NCBI GenBank assembly: GCA_900552015.1
Contig: URXY01000006.1
Coordinates: 1 to 47,659 of the forward strand
Length of the DNA stretch: 47,659 bases
Direction: 5' to 3'
Origin: an uncultured Eubacteriales bacterium
GTDB taxonomy: Bacteria; Bacillota; Clostridia; Oscillospirales; Oscillospiraceae
Shown here: piece by piece, positions 16,829-24,264 of the stretch
Position numbering within the stretch: position 1 is the first letter of the stretch
Layout of the letters: the number at the start of each line of letters is the position of its first letter
The notes under the pieces: generated by a model
Databases searched by the model: none
What the model was told of the DNA's origin: nothing
The model's input: the letters and a program-made list of their open reading frames with translations, nothing else
Translations under genes and position numbers: made by a program

Positions 16829-16951
16829 GTCATTCCTGAAATTTTTGCAGAAGTTCCGTGATGCGATGGGAGAAAAGACACAAAAAATGCAATATTTCTT
16901 GCAATGCCGTCGGGAAAACGGGAAACTTTTTTGAAAAAAGTGATTTTTCTC

Positions 16952-16980
16952 TTGCAAAAAGAAAGAAGCCCCCATATAAT
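16952..16980 (+). promoter_or_regulatory. Promoter of crt
   Basis: TTGCAA (16952-16957), 17-base spacer, perfect TATAAT (16975-16980), 35 bases before the start codon. Confidence 0.8.
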
Positions 16981-17015
16981 AGGATCAGCTGAATGTTACA
17001 GGGAGGAGACATACC

Positions 17016-17792
17016 ATGTCTTTTGTCAAATATGAACCGAAGGGCAGCATTGCCTATTTGATCATCGACCGCGAAAAGGCGCTCAACGCGCTGAATTCTC
17101 AGGTCCTTGCGGACCTTGACACGGCGCTCGACGCGGTGGACTTAAACGAGATCCGCTGCCTGATCGTGCGCGGTGCGGGCGAGAAGTCCTTTGTCGCGGG
17201 CGCGGACATCGCGCAGATGAAGGAGCTCAGCAAGGAGGAGGCCGAGGCCTTTGGCAAGCAGGGCAACGACGTGATGCGCAAGCTCGAATCGCTGCCCATC
17301 CCGACCATCGCGGCAGTTGGCGGCTATGCGCTCGGCGGCGGCTGCGAGCTCGCCATGAGCTGCGACTTCCGTATCTGCTCCGATACCGCCGTCTTCGGCC
17401 AGCCCGAAACGGGCCTCGGCATCACGCCGGGCTTCGGCGGCACGCAGCGCCTTGCGCGTCTGGTCGGTCCCGGCATGGCCAAGCAGATGATCTACACCGC
17501 CCGCAACATCAAGGCGGACGAAGCGCTGCGCATCGGCCTTGTCAACGCCGTCTATCCGCTCGAGGAGCTTTACGCCGCGGCGGAGAAGCTCGCTTCTCAG
17601 ATCGCCGCCAATGCGCCCATCGCGGTGCGCGCATCCAAGAAGGCCATCAACGAGGGCCTTCAGGTCGATATCGACCGCGCGGTCGTGATCGAGGAGGAGA
17701 ACTTCGGTTCCTGCTTCGAGACCGCCGACCAGCAGGAGGGCATGGGTGCGTTCCTTGAAAAGCGCAAGCACGCCCCCTTTACCAATCAGTGA
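17016..17792 (+). CDS. crt: Crotonase / 3-hydroxybutyryl-CoA dehydratase
   Basis: A 258-residue enoyl-CoA hydratase family enzyme. The oxyanion-hole segments (AGADIAQM; GYALGGGCELAM) and both catalytic glutamates (Glu111, Glu131 in PETGLGITPGFGG) are present. In this cluster it would dehydrate 3-hydroxybutyryl-CoA to crotonyl-CoA, the step between hbd and bcd. It has its own consensus promoter and GGGAGGAG ribosome site. Codon use is richer in GCG than hbd-bcd-etf, suggesting somewhat lower expression. Acyl-CoA specificity is inferred from context. Confidence 0.93.
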   Translation: MSFVKYEPKGSIAYLIIDREKALNALNSQVLADLDTALDAVDLNEIRCLIVRGAGEKSFVAGADIAQMKELSKEEAEAFGKQGNDVMRKLESLPIPTIAAVGGYALGGGCELAMSCDFRICSDTAVFGQPETGLGITPGFGGTQRLARLVGPGMAKQMIYTARNIKADEALRIGLVNAVYPLEELYAAAEKLASQIAANAPIAVRASKKAINEGLQVDIDRAVVIEEENFGSCFETADQQEGMGAFLEKRKHAPFTNQ

Positions 17793-17843
17793 TAGTCCGT
17801 TTGGATTTCATGATAATTATTTAATTTGTAGGAGGACATACAA

Positions 17844-18683
17844 ATGAAAGTTGCAGTTTTCGGCGCCGGCACCATGGGCAGCGGCATTGCCCAGGTCTTC
17901 GCAGCCAAGGGCCACACCGCTCTGATGTACGCTTCCAGCGTCGCTTCCGCTCAGCGCCACAAGGATAAGCTCGCCGCTTCCCTGCAGAAGCGCGTCGAGA
18001 AGGGCAAGATGACCGAAGAGGCCAAGGACGCCATCCTCAACAACATCCTCGTCGAGGAAAAGTCCGCCGCCGCTGACGCCGACCTCATCATCGAGTGTGT
18101 CAAGGAAGAGATGGGCACCAAGCGCGAGCTGCTCTGCGAGCTCGACGAGATGTGCAAGGAGACGACCGTTTTCGCAACCAACACCTCTTCTCTCTCCGTC
18201 ACCGAGATGGGCCTTGGCCTCAAGCACCCCGTCATCGGCATGCACTTCTTCAACCCCGTGCCCAGCATGAAGCTCGTTGAGGTCATCCGCGGCGCCAACA
18301 CCACGCAGGAGACCTTCGATTTCATCTACAACCTCTCCAAGGAGATCGGCAAGGAGCCCGTTGAGGTCGCCGAGGCTCCCGGCTTCGTCGTCAACAAGAT
18401 CCTGATCCCCATGATCAACGAGGCCATCGGCCTGGTCGAGACCGGCGTTGCCTCCGTTGAGGATATCGATAAGGCCATGATGCTCGGCGCGAACCACCCG
18501 ATGGGCCCCCTCGCTCTGGGCGACTTCATCGGCCTCGATGTCTGCCTTGCCATCATGAACGTCCTCTACAGCGAGACCGGCGATCCCAAGTATCGTCCCG
18601 CTCTGCTGCTCAAGAAGATGGTCCGCGGCGGCCAGCTCGGCAAGAAGTCCGGCAAGGGCTTCTATGATTACAGCAAGAAGTAA
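17844..18683 (+). CDS. hbd: 3-hydroxybutyryl-CoA dehydrogenase
   Basis: A 279-residue NAD(P)-dependent dehydrogenase that reduces acetoacetyl-CoA to 3-hydroxybutyryl-CoA. The Rossmann motif GAGTMGSGIAQ is at 7-17, and the catalytic His134 is in GMHFFNPVP, with TNTSSLS before it. The C-terminal domain carries NHPMGPLALGDFIGLD. It lies 51 bases after crt with its own GGAGG and ends at a strong terminator, so crt-hbd form one unit separate from bcd-etfBA. Optimised codons suggest high expression. Confidence 0.95.
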   Translation: MKVAVFGAGTMGSGIAQVFAAKGHTALMYASSVASAQRHKDKLAASLQKRVEKGKMTEEAKDAILNNILVEEKSAAADADLIIECVKEEMGTKRELLCELDEMCKETTVFATNTSSLSVTEMGLGLKHPVIGMHFFNPVPSMKLVEVIRGANTTQETFDFIYNLSKEIGKEPVEVAEAPGFVVNKILIPMINEAIGLVETGVASVEDIDKAMMLGANHPMGPLALGDFIGLDVCLAIMNVLYSETGDPKYRPALLLKKMVRGGQLGKKSGKGFYDYSKK

Positions 18684-18707
18684 ATCACAAGCATCCCTGT
18701 CTATGAA

Positions 18708-18739
18708 GGGGGCGATCCGGCAGGATCGTCCCCTTTTTT
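18708..18739 (+). terminator. Terminator of crt-hbd
   Basis: An 11-bp stem, GGGGGCGATCC with GGATCGTCCCC, GGCA loop, followed by TTTTTT. Confidence 0.92.
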
Positions 18740-18885
18740 GCTTATTTTTGTCAATATCCTTCTGTTTTGGAAAGGAAATGATTCCAAACAATGGCGGAAC
18801 GCCGTCATTTTGCGTGCGAAAGCGCCAAAATCGAAGAAGGGAATTCAGCAGAAGGGATAAATTCCGAAAAGGAATGCAGTTCCAC

Positions 18886-18914
18886 TTGCGAAAACTTAAC
18901 GGAGCAGATATAAT
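18886..18914 (+). promoter_or_regulatory. Promoter of bcd-etfB-etfA
   Basis: TTGCGA (18886-18891), 17-base spacer, perfect TATAAT (18909-18914). An ATTCC-GAAAA-GGAAT stem lies just upstream at about 18861-18875. Confidence 0.75.
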
Positions 18915-18932
18915 TACGATTACGGAACTGAT

Positions 18933-18950
18933 TTGTGAAAAATTAGACAA
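18933..18950 (+). promoter_or_regulatory. Candidate Rex redox-repressor site
   Basis: TTGTGAAAAATTAGACAA fits the Rex pattern TTGT(G/T)AA-N4-TT(C/A)ACAA except at two positions in the right half. It lies about 12-29 bases after the expected transcription start of bcd. Rex represses butyrate genes in other Clostridia when NADH is low, so position and pathway agree, but the match is imperfect. Confidence 0.4.
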
Positions 18951-18984
18951 TCCAATTATTTTTATAGTGAAGGAGCAAAAGACT

Positions 18985-20130
18985 ATGGATTTCCATCTGT
19001 CCAAAGAACATCTGCTGGTCCGCAAAATGTATCGCGAATTCGCAGAAAATGAAGTCAAGCCTTTAGCTGAGGAACTCGATGAGGAGGAGCGCTTCCCCAT
19101 GGAGACCGTCGAAAAGATGGCCAAGCTCGGCATGATGGGTATTTACTTCCCCAAGCAGTACGGCGGCGCGGGCGGCGATGTTCTCAGCTACGCTATGTGC
19201 GTGGAAGAGCTCGCAAAGGTCTGCGGTACCACCGCAGTCGTTGTCTCTGCCCATACCTCCCTTTGCTGCGCTCCCATTTTTGAGAACGGCACCGAGGAGC
19301 AGAAGATGAAGTATCTGCCTGACCTCCTGTCCGGCCGCAAGATTGGCGCGTTCGGTCTGACCGAGCCCGGCGCCGGTACGGACGCCTCCGGCCAGCAGAC
19401 CATCGCTGTCAAGAATGAGAACGGCGACTACGTCCTCAACGGCAGCAAGTGCTTCATTACCAACGGTAACGTCGCTTCCACTTTCGTCGTCTTCGCGATG
19501 ACCGACAAGAGCAAGGGCAACCACGGTATCTCCGCGTTCATCGTTGAGAGCACCTTCCCCGGCTTCTCCACCGGTAAGCACGAGAAGAAGATGGGTATCC
19601 GCGGCAGCTCTACCTGCGACCTCGTCTTCGAGGATTGCGTCGTCCCCAAGGAGAACCTGCTGGGCAAGGAGGGCGAAGGCTTCAAGATCGCCATGAAGAC
19701 CCTCGACGGCGGCCGTATCGGTATCGCCTCCCAGGCTCTCGGTCTTGCTGAGGGCGCCATCAACGAGGCTGTCAAGTACACCAAGGAGCGCGTCCAGTTT
19801 GGTCGCCGCCTGAGCCAGTTCCAGAACACCCAGTTCCAGCTGGCCGATATGCACACCCGCACCCAGGCTGCCCAGTACCTCGTGTACGCGGCTGCCATGA
19901 AGAAGCAGAATCACGAGGACTACTCCATGGATGCTGCCATGGCCAAGCTCTTCGCCGCGGAGACCGCGTCCGATGTGACCCGCCGCGCCGTTCAGCTCTT
20001 CGGCGGCTATGGCTACACCCGTGAGTATCCCGTTGAGCGCATGATGCGCGATGCCAAGATCACGGAGATCTACGAGGGCACTTCCGAAGTCCAGCGTATG
20101 GTCGTCGCCAAGTATCTTGGTGTGAACTAA
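18985..20130 (+). CDS. bcd: Butyryl-CoA dehydrogenase
   Basis: A 381-residue FAD acyl-CoA dehydrogenase that reduces crotonyl-CoA to butyryl-CoA. The catalytic base is Glu364 in YEGTSEVQRM, and FAD/substrate segments such as FGLTEPGAGTDASG and RVQFGRRLSQFQNTQF are visible. etfB and etfA follow at 19 and 18 bases. That is the usual arrangement of the electron-bifurcating Bcd-EtfAB complex, which couples crotonyl-CoA reduction by NADH to ferredoxin reduction. ATG at 18985 follows AAGGAG; the frame is open further upstream but crosses the promoter. Confidence 0.95.
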   Translation: MDFHLSKEHLLVRKMYREFAENEVKPLAEELDEEERFPMETVEKMAKLGMMGIYFPKQYGGAGGDVLSYAMCVEELAKVCGTTAVVVSAHTSLCCAPIFENGTEEQKMKYLPDLLSGRKIGAFGLTEPGAGTDASGQQTIAVKNENGDYVLNGSKCFITNGNVASTFVVFAMTDKSKGNHGISAFIVESTFPGFSTGKHEKKMGIRGSSTCDLVFEDCVVPKENLLGKEGEGFKIAMKTLDGGRIGIASQALGLAEGAINEAVKYTKERVQFGRRLSQFQNTQFQLADMHTRTQAAQYLVYAAAMKKQNHEDYSMDAAMAKLFAAETASDVTRRAVQLFGGYGYTREYPVERMMRDAKITEIYEGTSEVQRMVVAKYLGVN

Positions 20131-20149
20131 AAAAGGAGGTAAAGATATA

Positions 20150-20950
20150 ATGAAGATTCTTGTTTGCGTTAAGCAGGTCCCCGATACCTCCGGTAAGGTT
20201 GCCGTCAATCCCGATGGTACCCTGAACCGCGCTTCCATGCAGACCATCATCAACCCCGATGATATGAACGCCGTTGAGGCCGCTCTCAAGCTCAAGGACG
20301 AGCTGGGCTGCACGGTCACCGTCGTCACCATGGGCCCCCCGCCGGCAGAGGGTATGCTGCGCGAGCTGATGGCCATGGGCGCGGATGACGGCTATCTCGT
20401 TTCCGCCCGTGAGTTCGGCGGCTCCGATACTTATGCCACCTCCCAGATCCTCGCCGCCGCGATCGACACCATCGGTCTTGACGACGATGACATCGTTTTC
20501 TGCGGCCGTCAGGCCATCGACGGTGATACCGCTCAGGTCGGCCCCCAGATCGCTGAGAAGCTGCACCTGCCCCAGATCACCTACGCTGCCGACATCACCA
20601 AGGATGGCGACACCCTGACCGTCAAGCGTATGCTCGAGGACGGCTATATGACCATCAAGGCGCAGACCCCGTGCCTGATCACCTGCATCAAGGAGCTCAA
20701 TACCCCGCGTTACATGAGCGTCTCCGGTGTGTTTGAGTGCTACTCCAAGCCCATGAAGGTCCTCGATTACGAGGCGCTGAAGGATCACCCCCTCATCGAC
20801 GCCACGACCATCGGCCTGAAGGGTTCCCCGACCAACATCCTGACCTCCTTCACGCCTCCCCAGAAGGGCGCTGGCCAGATGCTCGAGGGCAACGACATGG
20901 CTACCTGCGAGAAGCTCGCCGGCATCCTGCTCGAAAAACATATCATTTAA
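20150..20950 (+). CDS. etfB: Electron transfer flavoprotein beta subunit
   Basis: A 266-residue EtfB, beginning MKILVCVKQVPDTSG and carrying FCGRQAIDGDTAQVGPQIAE, both typical of the family. It forms a heterodimer with EtfA and in bifurcating complexes binds the FAD that splits NADH electrons. AAAGGAGGT precedes the ATG. It is the middle gene of bcd-etfB-etfA, with codon use of a highly expressed gene (frequent GCT, CGT, GTT, ATC). Confidence 0.96.
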   Translation: MKILVCVKQVPDTSGKVAVNPDGTLNRASMQTIINPDDMNAVEAALKLKDELGCTVTVVTMGPPPAEGMLRELMAMGADDGYLVSAREFGGSDTYATSQILAAAIDTIGLDDDDIVFCGRQAIDGDTAQVGPQIAEKLHLPQITYAADITKDGDTLTVKRMLEDGYMTIKAQTPCLITCIKELNTPRYMSVSGVFECYSKPMKVLDYEALKDHPLIDATTIGLKGSPTNILTSFTPPQKGAGQMLEGNDMATCEKLAGILLEKHII

Positions 20951-20968
20951 GGAAAGGAGATCAATACG

Positions 20969-22129
20969 ATGCGTAACGAAGTGAAACTTGCTAATCCCAA
21001 CTATGACTCCTCCAAGATCGAAGAGTTCAAGAACGTATGGGTCTTCTGCGAACAGCGTCAGGGCCAGATGATGTCCACCTCCTATGAGCTGATCTCCGAA
21101 GGCCGCAAGCTGGCGGATGAGCTGGGCGTGAAGCTCTGCGGTCTGCTGGTCGGCGACAACGTCGATGGCCTCGCCGAGAGCATCGGCGGCTACGGCGCTG
21201 ATGAGGTCATCGTCTGCGACCACCCCCTGCTCAAGAACTACACCACCGACGCCTATTCCAAGGTCATCTGCGACGTCATCTCCGAGATGAAGCCCGAGGC
21301 CTTCCTCATCGGTGCGACCAACATCGGCCGTGACCTCGGCCCCCGCTGCGCAGCCCGTCTGCACACCGGTCTCTGCGCCGACTGCACCCACCTCGACGTT
21401 GACATGCCCATCTACAAGGACTTCCTGCGCGGCGCTTCCACGCTGCCCGAGGCTAAGATCGACGGCATGGCTACCGCGAAGGTCATGGGTAAGGACCACG
21501 ACGTCTCCCGTGACCTGAAGATGACCCGTCCTGCGTTCGGCGGTAACCTGATGGCCACCATCATCTGCCCGCGCTTCCGTCCCTCCATGGCAACGGTCCG
21601 TCCCGGCGTTATGAAGAAGGCTGCTTACGACGAAGCCAAGGCCAAGGCCGTCAAGATCACCAAGTATGACGTCAAGCTCGACGCCGCCGATCTCCAGACC
21701 GAGGTCGTCGAGGTCGTCAAGGCTGCCAAGAAGCTCGTTGACCTGATCGGCGCCGATTACATCGTTTCCGTCGGCCGCGGCATCAGCAAGGACGTTGAGG
21801 GCGGCATCAAGCTCGCACACGAGCTCGCTGACGTGCTCGGCGGCGTTGTCGGCGGCTCCCGTGTCGCCATCGACTCCGGCTGGCTCACTGCCGACCATCA
21901 GGTCGGTCAGACCGGTAAGACCGTCCACCCGAAGGTCTACGTTGCTCTCGGTATCTCTGGCTCCATCCAGCACAAGGCCGGTATGAGCGAGTCCGAGTGC
22001 ATCATCGCGGTCAACAAGAACGAGACCGCGCCGATCTTCGAGATCGCCGACTACGGCATCTGCGGCGACCTGTTCAAGGTCACCCCGATGCTGATCGAGG
22101 CCTTCAAGGCCGCGAAGGCGAGCAAGTAA
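20969..22129 (+). CDS. etfA: Electron transfer flavoprotein alpha subunit
   Basis: A 386-residue EtfA with an N-terminal alpha/beta domain (about 24-200) and the conserved C-terminal FAD domain: GSRVAIDSGWLTADHQVGQT, PKVYVALGISGSIQH and ADYGICGDLF. There is no N-terminal ferredoxin domain, so any ferredoxin partner is separate. It completes the bcd operon and is followed by a strong terminator. Confidence 0.96.
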   Translation: MRNEVKLANPNYDSSKIEEFKNVWVFCEQRQGQMMSTSYELISEGRKLADELGVKLCGLLVGDNVDGLAESIGGYGADEVIVCDHPLLKNYTTDAYSKVICDVISEMKPEAFLIGATNIGRDLGPRCAARLHTGLCADCTHLDVDMPIYKDFLRGASTLPEAKIDGMATAKVMGKDHDVSRDLKMTRPAFGGNLMATIICPRFRPSMATVRPGVMKKAAYDEAKAKAVKITKYDVKLDAADLQTEVVEVVKAAKKLVDLIGADYIVSVGRGISKDVEGGIKLAHELADVLGGVVGGSRVAIDSGWLTADHQVGQTGKTVHPKVYVALGISGSIQHKAGMSESECIIAVNKNETAPIFEIADYGICGDLFKVTPMLIEAFKAAKASK

Positions 22130-22136
22130 AATACTC

Positions 22137-22172
22137 AAAAAAAGAGGACACCGTAAGGTGTCCTCTTTTTTT
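22137..22172 (+). terminator. Terminator of bcd-etfB-etfA
   Basis: A perfect 16-bp stem from 22137-22152 to 22157-22172, GTAA loop, A-run before and T-run after. Confidence 0.95.
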
Positions 22173-22186
22173 GCTTTTTACACCCG

Positions 22187-22308
22187 CTGCGCGCAGAAAT
22201 TGCTTGCCGCAGGCAAGCGATTTCCACACTTGCGGGCGAGAAGTATTTTTCTGACGCACATGTCGTCAGAAAAATGATTATAATTATTTCGCGCCTATGG
22301 GCGCGAAA
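22187..22308. repeat. Cluster of stacked inverted repeats, no gene
   Basis: The 312 bases between etfA and the next gene hold, after the terminator, a 10-bp palindrome (22187-22196) and three hairpins in a row. These are 12 bp with loop GCA (22197-22223, one T-G pair), a perfect 11 bp TTTTTCTGACG/CGTCAGAAAAA (22246-22274), and a perfect 9 bp TTTCGCGCC/GGCGCGAAA (22287-22308). They resemble a mosaic extragenic repeat or a structured RNA. From 22309 to 22441 I see no clear promoter or gene. Confidence 0.6.
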
Positions 22309-22441
22309 CTCTGCGAGGCTTTTTGCCGAGTCAGCGTCTGCGACACGTGTTTTGACAAAATTTACGTCTGGTTTCTTGTTGCTTCGTGCGCATACTATTG
22401 CTTGGGTATCGCGGGAGATGAAAGTAAGGAGAAATGCAGCA

Positions 22442-23011
22442 ATGAAGCAGACCCTTGCCATGCTTTTTGTGACGGCGCTGCTGCTCTTCTCGCTCGCGGG
22501 CTGCGGGGAGAAGAAGGACAGCAACACCGCCAACGGCCCGTCGACCGGTACGACCGACAATGGCACGCCGGACAGCGGCAAGAACGACGACAACACGCCT
22601 GGTAACGACATGAGCGGCGAGGACACGAACGACGACAGCGTGACCGGCGACGGCATGATGGGCGACGATGTGGACGCAGCGGACGGCAGCGCGGACGGCA
22701 GTGCGAGAACGTCGACCAGCCGTCGCAACGCCGCGGCCAGCGCGAGCGACCGCAGCCGTTATTTCGGCAGCGACAAGACCATCACGCACGAAAACGGCAA
22801 CCTCTACGGCAAGACCTATCTGAACCCCGAGACCGAAAAGAGCGCGAACGCGCAGCTGCGCAGCAATGGCCGCAGTCTGACCGGTATCCCGAACGACGAG
22901 TTCTATTCCAATGATCTCCGCTACCGGCAGATGCTGTCGAACGGCCGCGTGCACGACACGGACGGCTTTTTGTTCGACGGCGAAAATACGCACTACAACA
23001 CGCTGAAGTGA
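22442..23011 (+). CDS. Putative lipoprotein with acidic low-complexity linker
   Basis: A 189-residue exported protein. The signal peptide ends in SLAGC with lipidation expected at Cys21. Residues about 25-100 are rich in Asp, Gly, Thr, Asn and Ser and look disordered. The C-terminal half (about 110-189) is more ordered, Asn/Arg/Tyr-rich and of unknown family. AAGGAG precedes the ATG. It is monocistronic with a strong terminator. No function can be assigned beyond a membrane-anchored surface protein. Confidence 0.75.
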   Translation: MKQTLAMLFVTALLLFSLAGCGEKKDSNTANGPSTGTTDNGTPDSGKNDDNTPGNDMSGEDTNDDSVTGDGMMGDDVDAADGSADGSARTSTSRRNAAASASDRSRYFGSDKTITHENGNLYGKTYLNPETEKSANAQLRSNGRSLTGIPNDEFYSNDLRYRQMLSNGRVHDTDGFLFDGENTHYNTLK

Positions 23012-23046
23012 AATAAGAGGGAGCGGGGCGCTCCCTCTTATTTTTT
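23012..23046 (+). terminator. Terminator after the lipoprotein gene
   Basis: A perfect 14-bp stem (23012-23025 with 23029-23042), GGG loop, six T residues. It starts immediately after the stop codon. Confidence 0.92.
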
Positions 23047-23052
23047 GCCGTA

Positions 23053-23081
23053 TTGACGGGAACGATGCGGTCCGATATAAT
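23053..23081 (+). promoter_or_regulatory. Promoter of the ModE-like gene
   Basis: TTGACG (23053-23058), 17-base spacer, perfect TATAAT (23076-23081). Confidence 0.8.
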
Positions 23082-23106
23082 CAAAAAAAGAAGGGAAGTG
23101 CTGAAG

Positions 23107-23499
23107 ATGGACCGAGGGCTCCGCGTGGCGATCTCCGCGAAGATATTCACTGACCGAAAATGCTTCGGTCCCGGCGTTGCGCAGCTTTTAAAGCTCGTGG
23201 ATGAGCTGCACTCGCTGCGCGCGGCGGCACTGTCGATGTCCATGGCGTACTCCAAGGCGTGGACGGTCATCCGCGGTGCCGAGGAGGGGCTGGGGTTCAA
23301 GCTGCTCACCTCCACCGCAGGGGGGAAGCACGGCGGCGGCGCGGTACTGACGGACGAGGCGCGGCGAATGCTGCGCGCCTACGACGATTACTGCGAAAAG
23401 CTGCGCTCCTACGGCGAGCAGCTTTTTGAAGAGACGTTCGCATTTTACGACGCGCTGCCGAAAGCTGAGCGCGGGAAGGAGAACTTACATGCTCGATAA
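23107..23499 (+). CDS. ModE-type winged-helix DNA-binding protein
   Basis: A 130-residue protein matching the N-terminal, LysR-like winged helix of the molybdate regulator ModE. The helix-turn-helix region is SMSMAYSKAWTVIRGAEEGLG (about 38-58), followed by the wing GGKHGGGAVLTDEA. The C-terminal molbindin domains that sense molybdate are absent, as in many small clostridial relatives, so the ligand is unknown and molybdate control should not be assumed. Its last 11 bases overlap the zinc-ribbon gene, implying coupled expression. ATG at 23107 gives a start shortly after the promoter. Confidence 0.85.
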   Translation: MDRGLRVAISAKIFTDRKCFGPGVAQLLKLVDELHSLRAAALSMSMAYSKAWTVIRGAEEGLGFKLLTSTAGGKHGGGAVLTDEARRMLRAYDDYCEKLRSYGEQLFEETFAFYDALPKAERGKENLHAR

Positions 23500-23920
23500 G
23501 CTTTGTGTCTGCGGCCATGCGATGGAAGATCGCGGCGCGCAGACTTTGGAAATGAACGGTTCGAGCCTTGGCTCGAATATCTGGACCGACCATGTGGAGG
23601 TCGATTTCTACGTCTGCCCCTGGTGCGGCCGCATGGCATTCTTTGAGCCGGAGGAGATGCGGCTTGAGCGATTTACAGAGCTTCATCGGGGAAAGACTGA
23701 TGAAGAGCTGCGTGAAATTGTGGACGGCGACTATTCTCCGATCGAAAAGCAGGCGGCGAAGGTATGGCTCGATCAGCACGCTGAAAATGCTGCGCGGGAA
23801 GCAGAGCGGGAGCGGAAAGAGACAGAGGGCCGCGAAAAGCGCAAAAAGTTCTTCTCCGGTCTTCTTGGCAGGGACGAGGACAGCGACAAGCCGACGAAGA
23901 ACCGCCCGCCGGAGTTTTGA
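23489..23920 (+). CDS. Zinc-ribbon protein of unknown function
   Basis: A 143-residue protein with two cysteine pairs, CVCG near residues 6-9 and CPWCG near residues 45-49, suggesting one zinc ribbon. A charged helical tail follows (about 90-143) with Lys/Arg/Glu-rich sequence. No family is recognised. GGAAGGAG lies before ATG 23489, and the gene overlaps the ModE-like gene by 11 bases, so the pair is one operon. An adaptor or nucleic-acid role would be speculation. Confidence 0.7.
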   Translation: MLDKLCVCGHAMEDRGAQTLEMNGSSLGSNIWTDHVEVDFYVCPWCGRMAFFEPEEMRLERFTELHRGKTDEELREIVDGDYSPIEKQAAKVWLDQHAENAAREAERERKETEGREKRKKFFSGLLGRDEDSDKPTKNRPPEF

Positions 23921-23932
23921 TGAATTTATTGT

Positions 23933-23960
23933 AAAAGTGCGCACACTGTGCGCACTTTTT
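23933..23960 (+). terminator. Terminator of the ModE-like/zinc-ribbon operon
   Basis: A perfect 12-bp stem, AAAAGTGCGCAC and GTGCGCACTTTT, ACT loop. It ends just before the thrS promoter. Confidence 0.92.
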
Positions 23961-23962
23961 GC

Positions 23963-23991
23963 TTGACAAACGCGCGCGGCGGGTGTACACT
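23963..23991 (+). promoter_or_regulatory. Promoter of thrS
   Basis: TTGACA (23963-23968), 17-base spacer, TACACT (23986-23991). It precedes the T-box leader. Confidence 0.8.
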
Positions 23992-23999
23992 CCCATCAT

Positions 24000-24234
24000 C
24001 AAAATGGCTTGGATAGGGAAGAAACCGGAGTTCGCCGCCAAGAGAGGGACGCATTTGGTGCAAGCGTCCTGCGTGCAGAGCCGGCAGTACCACCCTTGAG
24101 CCGCCCGCGAAACAAGCGGGACGGGATCGCCCGTTACAGCGGACACAAGCGGCGCGCAACGCGCAAGCAGGGTGGAACCGTGGAGTATTTCGATGCTTCA
24201 CCCCTGATAGACATCGGGGGTGGAGCTTTTTTGC
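24000..24234 (+). promoter_or_regulatory. T-box leader, threonine type
   Basis: A tRNA-sensing leader upstream of thrS. The conserved T-box AGGGTGGAACCG is at 24169-24180, followed by a terminator whose left arm can instead pair in an antiterminator. The candidate specifier is ACC (threonine) at 24089-24091, about 90 bases from the predicted transcript start and followed by A, as expected on the 3' side of Stem I. Uncharged threonine tRNA would stabilise the antiterminator and raise thrS expression. Confidence 0.9.
24195..24232 (+). terminator. Conditional terminator of the thrS T-box
   Basis: Stem GCTTCACCCC (24195-24204) with GGGGTGGAGC (24217-24226), one G-T pair, followed by TTTTTT. Confidence 0.85.
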
Positions 24235-24264
24235 ACCCTCAAGGAACAATGGAGGTAACATACA

